Source: Symbiodinium natans (lineage: Eukaryota; Sar; Dinophyceae; Suessiales; Symbiodiniaceae). From it: DNA of 64,000 nt. Position 1 is the stretch's first letter. Every line of letters begins with the position of its first letter. The stretch covers positions 1,038,734 through 1,102,733 of the forward strand of contig CAJNDS010002579.1 of the NCBI GenBank assembly GCA_905221605.1, given 5' to 3'. The notes under the pieces were generated by a model. It did not search any database, had not been told where the DNA came from, and worked only from the letters and a program-made list of their open reading frames with translations. Shown here piece after piece: positions 1 through 10,464 of the stretch. A program made the position numbers and the translations under genes.

Positions 1-556
1 TCTCGGGGGGCCTTTGGGGTTTCTGGGCTTTTGCAGGCTTTTCGAAGCCAGAAAGTCCTAGGTTTCTGTGGGCTTGGGGCCTTTCAGGGGTGGGAAGAAG
101 CCAGAAAACACCCTAGGACAATGTCCTAGGTTGCTCTTTCAGGGGTGGGAAGAAGGCAGAAAACACCCTAGGACAATGTCCTAGGTTTCTGTGGGCTTGG
201 GGCCTTTCAGAAAACACCCTAGGACAATGTCCTAGGTTTCTGTGGCTTGGGGCCTTTCAGGGGTGGGAAAAAGCCAGAAAACGCCCTAGGACAATGTCCT
301 AGGTTTCTGTGGGCTTGGGGCCTTGCAGGGGTGGGAAGAAGCCAGAAAACACCCTAGGACAATGTCCTAGGTTTCTGGGGCTTGGGGCCTTTCAGGGGTG
401 GGAAGAAGCCAGAAAACACCCTAGGACAATGTCCTAGGTTTCTGTGGGCTTGGGGCCTTTCAGGGGTGGGAAGAAGCCGGAAAACACCCTAGGACAATGT
501 CCTAGGTTTCTGGGGCTTGGGGCCTTTCAGGCGTGGGAAGAAGCCAGAAAACAGCC
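1..556. repeat. minisatellite with internal palindrome
   Basis: Seven copies of the palindrome CCTAGGACAATGTCCTAGG start near 112, 167, 218, 285, 353, 419 and 488, spaced 51-69 bases apart. They sit in a conserved unit that also carries GGGGTGGGAAGAAGCCAGAA and a GGGCTTGGGGCCTTT block. Each palindrome has perfect 9-base arms around one central base. No coding potential is evident. Confidence 0.9.
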
Positions 557-1815
557 TAAGTGCGGATAAGGACCCACCTTGAGAGTCCTACATTTTTAAG
601 GGTACTTAAACCCTATAAGGAATGCAATTTTAAATTTTAAGGACCCGCCTTGAGAATCCTACACACCCCCTTGCGTGGGTTTAGCCTTCAAAGAATACCA
701 TACTTAACCATTGTCATAGTTGTGTAACGTTTTATATCTTTAAGGGTACTTAAACCCTATAAGGAATACAAATCTAAATTTTAGTACTATCCCAACCATG
801 AGCTAGTTTAGCCTTCAAAAAATACCATACTTAACGACTACTTGAGGGTTTGATAGTCCTCTTCAGGGGTGCAGGGTTTAGACATGGTTGCTGGGATTAG
901 TGCAAGAAGGGTTCCCGGGCCCCTGACATCCGACATGAAGGCCACCCTAAACCCTAAACCCTAAACCCTAAACCCTAAACCTTAAACCCTAAACCCTAAA
1001 CCACCCTACACAGCCTTAAACGGCGCCTTGGCTTCAGCCCAAAAGCTCCTGAAGGGATGCAGGATTTATATGCTTTACGGGCGTGGAAAAACATAGGTGC
1101 TGAGGAGACCACCGTTTATCACCTGTTGGGGGGGTTTAGGGTTTAGGGTTTAGGGTTTAGGGTTTCAACAGCCCAAGATTTTATTGGCCAAGGGACCTTC
1201 CTGAACCACCAGGGCCCCTCACACTTAGCCGGCATGGACCTTTTCGTTCTGAATAGGGTTCAGGGTTTGGGGTTTAGGGTTTGGTTCTGAGTAATGAAAA
1301 AGTCCCCCTTAGGGTAACTTTTTCATGAGCAATCCAATATTGTGTTAGAAGTGACACAAAAGGCTCCGTCCGCCAGAAAAGCTACAGCCCCCTGAGGAGT
1401 TGTTATATATTCGTATTTAGATACAACCCTTGTTACATATTTGTGTTTATGTACAACCCAAAGGAATATTGAACATACTATTTTACTAATCTTCTAAGGG
1501 GAGTAGAGAAGACAAGGACGCCCCAGTGACTTTTCAAGTGGTTAACCTTTCGCCTTTTTGCACTCGCAGAAGCGGTTAAGGATTTAGGGGTGTTGAAGGG
1601 GGGGGGGGGTACAGGTTTAGGGCTTTTTTGCGCTCAGGGGCTTTAAACCCTGGACCCCAAACCCCAAACCCCAAACCCCAAACCCCAAACCCCAAACCCC
1701 AAACCCCAAACCCCAAACCCCAAACCCCAAACCCCAAACCCCAAACCCTAAACCTAAACCCTAAACCCTAAACCCTAACCCTAAACCCTAAACCCTAAAC
1801 CTTGCGCTGTCTGAG
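557..1815. other. non-coding mosaic, repeats only
   Basis: Two copies of an element containing AAGGGTACTTAAACCCTATA lie at about 590-630 and 735-775; a third copy is at about 10,820. CCCTAAA array at about 948-1005, TTTAGGG at 1130-1165, then a long CCCCAAA array (about 1650-1745) passing into CCCTAAA (to 1800). I see no exon here that I can support. Confidence 0.6.
1651..1801. repeat. CCCCAAA array passing into CCCTAAA array
   Basis: About a dozen uninterrupted copies of CCCCAAA are followed by canonical CCCTAAA units. This is a homogenised variant block (TTTGGGG on the other strand) next to the standard telomeric type, and it lies directly upstream of the exon at 1816. Confidence 0.95.
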
Positions 1816-1866
1816 TCGTGGGCGTTTGCCAGCGCTGGCTGGCATGGGGAGATGTCCACACGCCGG
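1816..1866 (+). CDS. exon, helical-repeat (HPR-like) gene
   Basis: Acceptor CTGAG before TCG TGG; product SWAFASAGWHGEMSTRR (17 residues); donor GT (CGG then GTAGGC). The WAFASAG core matches the W-A-F-A motif of RAP-associated repeats. A CCCTAAA array lies immediately upstream. Confidence 0.5.
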
Positions 1867-1953
1867 GTAGGCTCGAAGACCGTCAAGTCGAGGTTCTGCG
1901 GGATCTAGTAAACTCCCCTTTGAATTGGGCTTAGGACCGGGAGTAGGCCCCTT

Positions 1954-1984
<31 letters not shown>

Positions 1985-4900
1985 GGGTTGGGGTTCCCTT
2001 ACAGTCCAAAGGGTACCCTTTTATTCCTAGGTTACTCCCGGGTCTAGTTATTATCCCTAAATCGCCTTAATTATGAGGGGACCTAGCGGGGGGGGGGTGG
2101 TGTAGAGGAGGGTGGTAAGGAGAACCCATGAAGCAAACTCTGTTCCAACCCTTTTGGAGTTCACTGTATGTGCTCAGGATTTGGGTACGTTTACGCCGTT
2201 TAGGAGTTAACAAGTTTAGGGTTTCGGGGTTTAGGGCTTAGGGCTTAGGGGTTAGGGGTTTAGGGTTTAGTACGTTTAGGCCGTTTAGGACTTAAAAAGT
2301 TTAGGGTTTCGGGGTTTAGGGTTGAGGGGTTAGGGGTTTAGGGTTGGTGAGTTGCGGTCTCTGCAGGTGCTGTAGGCTCTGAATTCTATCGCCTGAGCCT
2401 GATGGCGGGGGTGCTGAGGTTTCAAATGCCTCTGAAGCAACAAATTGGTTCCTGACTTGTGATCAGAGGGCCCCGCTAGAATGCAAGCATTCCTAAAGGT
2501 GGCTTGGAAAATTGTTATCCCTAAACCCTAAACTCGAAACCCCAAATATGCTTAAGCGATTTTATGCACTAGCGTTTCGAGTGCCAACTTAACTTCATAC
2601 CTGCAACCTTGAACATGGCACTGTCGGGTTCAGGATTTAGCGCAAACCCCCATGCACCCAACACTAAACCCTCCCTTAAGAAGCCCAAACCTACGCTTTT
2701 GTAGATTCTGACTGTAGAGCCCTTTACCGAATTCTTAGGGAACCTACGAAAGAACGTCTGGGGTTCTTTACGTGCACTCTGTGAGCTCCAGGCCGGACTT
2801 CGCATACTGAGCCTTTCCATCGAAATCTCCAATCCCAAGCCCTCGTCCCTACATTTCCTTGTCTGCTTACCCAAAGGCTCCTATGTAGTACCTTCTTGGG
2901 GAAGTATACTAGAATTCCCTATAACTAACCCAAAAAGGAACTACATTGGAGCCAGTCACAGGATCAACCCCTCCGCACCCCCCCCCTGAGCTAGGAGGCC
3001 CCAGCGTTGTAGGGATTTCAGGTTGTGGATTTAGGGTTTTGGGGGGGGGGGGTTCCAGCTCAGTGTCCTGATAACAGGCCGAAAGCACCTACAGACACAC
3101 CTGTCACGTCACGTTTAGGGCTGGACATGTGGGTTAAGGGTTTAGGGTAACCCCAAACCCTAGACCCTAAACCCTAAACCCTAACCCAGTTCCATGTTAC
3201 CAGGCCTGCGAGACCCGAAGTTTTTCCAATGGGTGCGAAGCTAAACGTGGGGAGGGCTGGGGTCAAAGGGCTTTGCTTGCCTTTTAGGGTTTAGGGTCTA
3301 GGGCTTAGGGAACTATATCCCCCTTGGGAATTATGTTTTTGTTTATATAAAGCCCAAGAGGACATTAAACACAGTGTTTTATTAAGGTTCTAAGGGGAGT
3401 ATCGTATAGAGTCGCGGTCAGGGAAATGCATGGCTTTGAAGGGCTTCTATACGGTAAGTAGTCACGTGCCGCAAGCATGGTTTTCGTGATGCCATGCCGG
3501 CCACCTTAATTATGGCAGTTGCTCTAGAGCTCCTTCATTGGTTTTGGTTTAGGGTTTTGAGGTGTTGGGCTTTTGGGGTTAGGGTTTGTTCAGGGGTTGG
3601 TCTCAAGGTCCTTTCAAGGGATGGACCTTTGGGGAGTATATCTTTCTCAAAAGGGGCACAACTACGAGCCAACTATGTGGGTAGTTCTCTGAACATTACA
3701 GTTCCATGCGGGGTTCCCTAGAGAATGGCACCCTTAGAAGGACCCTGTCGAGGATCCTCATTTGGAGGTCTACCTTGCCTATAGACCCCGGCCCTAATTC
3801 CCTAAACCCCTAAACCCCTAAACCCCTAAACCCCTAAAACCCCTAAAATCCCTAAACCCCTAAACCCCTAAACCCCTAAACCCCTAAACCCTAAACCCTA
3901 AACCCTAACCCCAAACCCCTAAACCCTAAACCCTAAATCCCTGTCGGGCGAAGCATAGAGCTCCGGGACCAAGGTGGCCGATACCGCTGTGCAAATGGCG
4001 CCGCAGTTCACCTCGCAGAACTGCGCGGCTCTCAAGACTAGGGTTTAGGGTTTAGGGTCTAGGGTTTAGGGATCTATATCCCCCTTGGGAGTTTTTTTCG
4101 TTTATATGAAACCCAAGAGGAAATTGGATTTTTTGTTTGAAGGTCTAAGGGGAGTATAGAAGACGTTTGGGCGCCTGACACTGACCTGCTTGGAAGCCCT
4201 TTTTATCATAGTTAGTTGGGTTAATAAGGCAGTGGGATTTGGGGAAGATCATCGGGTTTCTAGGGGATATTAAGTGGACTTACTAGGTCAGAAAGGGCTT
4301 CCAGGTACACACAACAGTTCCAGCTTCCCACAGACAGCCCAAAACCGGGTAGTAGCTAAGGAGCATAACTTAATGCAGGAGATCGACAGGAGTTATTCGC
4401 TTGAAGGATGTAAGGTACCCAGTTCTGCTGCCAAGAACAAGTAGCCACCTTGAAGTCCCCTTAAACTACTTAAGGGGTCTGTAGCTTTACCCATCTCATT
4501 ATCCCCTCATTATCCTAGCAGTATAGATTTGATGTATGTTTGTATTAGAACCAACTACCGAAAAAGATCCTCCAACCAACCTTAAACAGCAGCTGACAAT
4601 GAACCCTACCTAAACCCATGACACCCCTCCTGCATTACATAAGGGCAGCACTACTAATTGCTTAAGAACCCCCCCCCCCCCCAAATGAAAACACATTCTT
4701 CCTTCTCACGGTAGTATAGGTATTCGTATTTGTTAGTTTTATGCCTTTGGGGGGGTTTTGAAGCAAATAGTACCCTAAGAGTCCATGTACCTCCTTCTCA
4801 TTTACTTGGGCCTCAAAGTCCCCATATTGAAGGCACTTCAAGCCCCAAGTAGTCCCTATTTAGGTACATGCTTGGAAGCCCTTCTGACTTAGTAGGCTTA

Positions 4901-7900
4901 GTGAGGTGGGTTATGGGGATGATAATCGGGCTTCTAGGAGGTGCTAAGTAGACTTACTAAGTCGAAAGAGCTTCCCACCCTTAGGGGTTTAGGGTTTAGG
5001 GCTTAGCAAAAAGGGGAGTTTGACACAGGTGCCCCCTAAGCCCCATGTTAGCTTCCGCTGCTGTGGTTCAGGTTCGAATCTGGCCGTGGCCCCGGCAGCT
5101 CAGGGTTCCCTTAAGGGCAGCTTAGGGTTCAAGAATTTTTGGGTTTAGGGTTTAGGATTTAGGGTTTAGGGTTTAGGAGTATTCTTACCCTTAGTTCCCC
5201 CCTTGCTGTACTAAGCTACAAAGGCTCAAGGCTTTGTGGGTCAAGGCTGCCTCGCCCTTTGCTTACGGCTTCCGCCTGCTTTGGCGTGTCTTTTGCTTGG
5301 CTTGCCGCCAGGGTTCTCGGCATGCTTACGCCTTTTAGGGTTTAGGGCTTGGGGTTTAGGGTTTAGGGTTTAGGGCTTGGGGTTTAGGGTTTAGGGTTTA
5401 GGGTTTAGGGTTAAAGCCCAGCCGGGGTATCCAGAACTGCAGCTCCCATGGCTTCAGGGCTGTAGCCGTAACTATGCTTACAAGTGTCCCAGAATTCAGG
5501 ACCAAGCCTCAAAATGGCTGGCAAAACCCACATAGAGTCACAGAGCCCCAGTGACAAGTAGTGACGAGTTGCCAAGCACGAGACATCCATCCATAGAAAC
5601 CCTTCGAAGCCCTGAACCCTGCGCACCTGTGCCGACGGAGTTCAGGGTTTAGGGTTTAGGGTTTAGGGTTTAGGGTTTAGGGTTATGGCAGGTGTGGTCC
5701 TTCGCCACAATGCGGATCAACCATGAGGCACTCTTCGACGCCATGGCGGCGCAGGTGGGGGGTAGATGCAGAAAGGGTGCAGGGTTTAGGGGTTTAGGGG
5801 TTTAGGGGTTGAGGGGTTGAGGGGTTGAGGGGTTGAGGGGTTGAGGGGTTGAGGGGTTGAGGGGTTGAGGGGTTTAGAGAATTTCGGGCTTAGGGTTTAG
5901 CTATGAGTGTTGCCAAGAGGGTGTGGGGCTTGACGAAAGGTTTGTGCAAGGTTGTATAGAGGCCGACAACCATTGGGGCTCCTCACTGTCGCTTTTACGG
6001 TCACCAGAACACCATGTGTTCACCTTGTGATCCTGTTAACGCCTGTTCTGGACAACAGATCGAAGTAAAAGAAACAAATGCTTAGTTCAGAGCTGGGCAG
6101 CCTAGACGCGAGAAGTCCGGCTCATGAGCCAAGATAGGCCATGTCACCGAGCACTCTGCCCGAAACTTCCCTGTCATACCCTCTCTCTCTCGCTCTATAA
6201 TTTCCTAAACCCTACACCTACACCCTAAACCCTAAACCCTAAACCCTAAACCGAGAAACCTATACCCCAACACACACACACACACAGCTCGAGAGGTGCA
6301 GGGGTGGCTCCTGACCAACTTCGATCCACAGCACCTCTCGCCCCACCTGCACGAGTTGTTTGTGGGGTTTGTTTAGGGTTTAGGGTTTAGGGTTTAGGGT
6401 TTAGGGTTTAGGGTTTAGGGTTTAGGGTTTAGGGTTTAGGGTTTAGGGTTTAGGGTTTAGGGTTTAGGGTTTAGGGTTTAGGGTTTAGGGTTTAGGGTTT
6501 AGGGTTCGGGGGGTTCAGGGGGTTGGGGTGGGCTGGAGTTGGCGCCTAAGTCTTGCCCCGATGTCATTGGCAGCACACAACCGGCCAGGAATGTCCTATG
6601 GTCCTACGCCAAGTTCGGCCCTTGACGTGCATGGGTTCAGGGTGGGTCAGTATGGGAACCCCTGCAAGAAAAGCGAACAAAAAGACCTAAGTTACACGGC
6701 TTGAGGCCTTACCTGTCGCAAGATGCAGGGGATGCGTACGAGGCCGCGATGTGCGTTGTCCGTAAAAAAGCGGCCAAGATGTGCCATCTGTCGGCGGTCC
6801 TGTGTGGTGCAGGGCACCTGCCTTAACAAGGCGAGGCTAGGCTGTTTTCATGTGCCCCACGTCTTGCTCTTCAGCATGTAGCTGCTTCTGAGATGGAGCG
6901 GTATTCTGTAGCTGCCAAACTACCTACCGGCCCTTCAGCTGGCGGAAGCATGTGAATGCACTCCTGGACTTGGTTTTCTTGGTATACATGTGAACCAGAC
7001 AAGTTCTTGGCAAAATCTGAACCACAAGTTGTGGTTGGGTCTACCTGTATGTCAAGAGACCTCAGCTGTTTAATTTTGCCCCCGGCTTCTGAAAAGAGCT
7101 TTCGGAGTTTCCAAAACTTGGAGGTTGCCCCTGCATTGGGCTTCCTAGAGAGAATCAGCGTATTTGGGCGGGTGTTTGCGGGGATATTTGGGGGACCCCT
7201 GCGTGAGGACATCCTCATGGGCACAGTTGTTTGACAGCGAAACCTCCCTAAGCCATAAGCCCTACAATGGTACCATTCCATTTAGCTAGGTTATGAAAGA
7301 ACCAAAAAACCCCCTCGAACTAATCTAGCTGCTTTCTGGGTACTTCCCAACATAGGTCGAAATGCCTCTTTATATTTCGCCTGTTTTCATACCTATAGCG
7401 GGGAAGCCTCAGAAAGAGTAGCCCCTGTTTTCAGACCCCCCCCCAAAAAAAAAAAAGCAAAATCAAGAACATGACATTGCGGACCTTTAGGTTGGCGGTG
7501 AAGAACCACAGTCTCTTCCAGAGTGCTGCCGACGAGATCGTGAAGAGAGGCCCACTGTCCCCCTTGTTCAGGGTTTAGGGTTTGGGGCTTGAGGTTTAGG
7601 GATGTTTAGGGTTTAGGGTGTAGGGTTTTGGGGTTTTAGGGTCTTAGGGTCTTAGGGTTTCAGGGCTTTAGGGTCTGAGGGTCTTAGGGTGTTGGGGTTT
7701 GCCTGGATGCAAAAGGGTTTTCGGTTTTAGTCTTCTACATCATGTTCCTGACCCGGGTACCGTGTGCTCATGACTTCGACTTATGAACAGGGACCAATTG
7801 TTGTTGTGGAGACTTGCACAACGGGTGATGCAGCATTTCAGGGTGAACGAATCTCTTGTCCATGGATCTTAGCTTGGCAATTGTTCCGCAATGGTATCGC

Positions 7901-10430
7901 TTCCTCTTGGGGTTTACGGTTTGGGGGTGTAGGGCTATGAGAGATCAGATGCACCAACGGTTTAGGGGTTCCTTTCTCGATCCTGCGGTTTAGTAGTGTT
8001 TAGGGAAGCTTTAGGGTTTAGGGCTTAGGGCTTAGGGTTTAGGGTTTAGGGTTAGCGTTTTCAGATGCACAAAACAGGGATGGACCTAAACTACATCTGA
8101 CATGTCGAACCCCCATCACCGAGTACGGATAGGCGCAATACCCATCTGTCGGCCGGGTAGGGCTTTTGGGGTATGGTATATTATTTATGATAGATTTTCT
8201 AGATAGTACACACACACACACATATACATATTTATTTATATAGGTTCTAGATACATGTATATATTTAATACTGTATGATCTGTTAGTACTTATTTTATGA
8301 TAATGAGCATATATTAAATTTGGTGTAATGATACACATGTACATATGTACATATATACATATGTAAAATGCTGTACCATTTCTTCATCGCATATACATAC
8401 ATGCATACATATATATATATATATACACATTCATTTCATTCTTTCTTTATTGGAGGTGTGGACTACCTCGCGCGCACACCGCAAAATCTGTCGAACTCGT
8501 GGATGCCTCAGCCTCCAAGCTTGCGGTTGAGGGGCTCATAGGGTTGATATTGTTCAGAAGGATTCATGGGGCTTATCGGCTTCATGGGATTCATAGGGTT
8601 AATGGGGTTTATAGTGTTCATAGGGTTCCAGAAGGTTTATAGGGTTCGTAGGGTTCACAGGGCTTACAGAATTTATAGGGTTTTATAGGGTTTAGAGGCT
8701 CCATAGGGTTCGCAGGGTTCACAGGGTTTATAGCATGTATAGAGTTCATCGGGTTTGGAGGGTTTATAGGTTTTTATGGGGTTGAAGTTAGGTTTTCGGG
8801 GCGCAGTGTGTCCGCAATGTAGGCCCGAGCTTCTCGATCTTAAACTCCCTATACACCTGAACCCTGAGCTCCATAACCTAGGGTTTAGGGTTTAGGGTTT
8901 TTGTACCAACAATCTAGTGGTCACTACCCTAATTAGTAGGTATAACCCATAAAACTGCAGGCCCCCACCTTCAAGCCCGGAACCTTTCTTGCATCGCCCA
9001 CCCCCGAATTCTTAGGACAGTTTTTTGTGGGGGAACCTGGTACCTTGAGGAATCTACAGAATCCCTTAGACCTAGGACCCGGAGTACTTTTTTGTAGGGT
9101 TTGGGTTCCCTTACACAAGCCCCTTCAAACCAAAGAGGTGCCCTTGTAATTCCTAGGTTACTCCTGGGTCTAGGGACGGTCACTAGATCTAACGATAGAA
9201 GGCACCGAAGTCCCCGCATTCCCTGTTTAGTCTTCACAGGCAATGGAATACCCGAACTTCTAGGAAAAGGAGCCCCAAACACAAAACCCTGTATACTCCC
9301 TAAACCCTAAACGGCCCTAAAGCCTAAACCCAAACCCAACGAGAACCCCCCCCCCCCCCCCCCCCCCCCCCGAATATTCATGCCGATCCCCAGGGTCTGG
9401 GCATACGGCGTGATCAGCTCCAGGTCCCCTCCTGCAAGTTTGGGGTGCATTTAGGGTTTAGGGTTTATGGGGGTCTAGGGTTTTATCGTTTAGGGCTTTT
9501 AGGGTTTAGGGTTTATACGGTTTAGAGGTTTCATGGCGTTTAGGGTTTGGCCGACGGTTGATAGGGTTTTGTATAATTTTTTTTGCATGGGATTGTTATC
9601 GGTTTTTGTTGAAGAGTTTTTTGTAGGGTTCATTAACAGGGTTTTCATAGGGTTGTTATCGGGTTTTTGTATAGGTTTTTAAATAAAGGTTTTTAATGCG
9701 GTGTTTATAGGTCGTTTATAGGGCTTTTCTAGGGCTCGTATAGGGCTTGTGTAGGGTCTATAGAGTTGTTATTGGTTTCTTGGGGGTCAGTTTTGAGGGT
9801 TTTTGTTTAGGGTTTAGGGTTTAGGGTTTAGGTTTTAGGGTTTAGGGTTTAGGGTTTAGGGTTGCTTCTGTGGTTTTTAACAGTTTTTTTTTTTGGGATT
9901 AGGGTTTGGAGTCTGGAGCTTCGGCAGCCCTGGGTTAAAACAGTGGGTAGAGCTTCGGCTGTGGCACTGGAACAGCGAAGTCTCGGCAGCAAGGGTTTAG
10001 GGTTTAGGGTTTAGGGTTTAGGGATTAGGGTTTAGGGTTTAGGGTTTAGGGTTTAGGGTTTAGGGTTTAGGGTTTAGGGTTTAGGGTTACAAAGTTAACA
10101 GGGTTTTGGGTTAAGGTTGTCTGGTTCCGCAATGGGTTTCGGGCTTCAGGGAGATTATCTTGAGGGATCGTGGAGAACATGCTCCGACGGTTCTGAAAGG
10201 TTCTGGGCAACGGGTCCAGACAAACAGTGCCTTAAGAACCCTAAAGCCCTAAACCCTCGTAAGAACCCAAACCTGCTCTGTGGGACGTTAAACAGGTAGG
10301 CTTCGGGTTCTTAATGTGAGTAGCTTAAGCCTCATTCCGCACAAGAAGCGTTCCGAGTGTGGGCCCTTGATTTGGGTCCCCTGTTATATAGCCCTCACAT
10401 ATATATATATATATATATACTCACATATAT

Positions 10431-10464
<34 letters not shown>

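Larger units (their letters stand above)
7568..9393. other. repeat-rich intronic stretch
   Basis: Degenerate TTTAGGG (7568-7700, 8005-8055, 8880-8900), CA/TA dinucleotide tracts (8207-8425), a GGGTTCATA-like degenerate tandem repeat (about 8550-8790), a family 1 MITE (9072-9173), CCCTAAA (9299-9312) and a C homopolymer (about 9349-9371). No supported exon. Confidence 0.6.

Noticed and set aside
5040-5100. tRNA-like B box GGTTCGAATC
   Set aside because: The T-stem does not pair and no acceptor stem or A box is found at the right distance.
6871-7281. 136-residue frame on the - strand and its + strand counterpart
   Set aside because: No recognisable motif, complementary frames both open, and surrounded by exons of a + strand gene.
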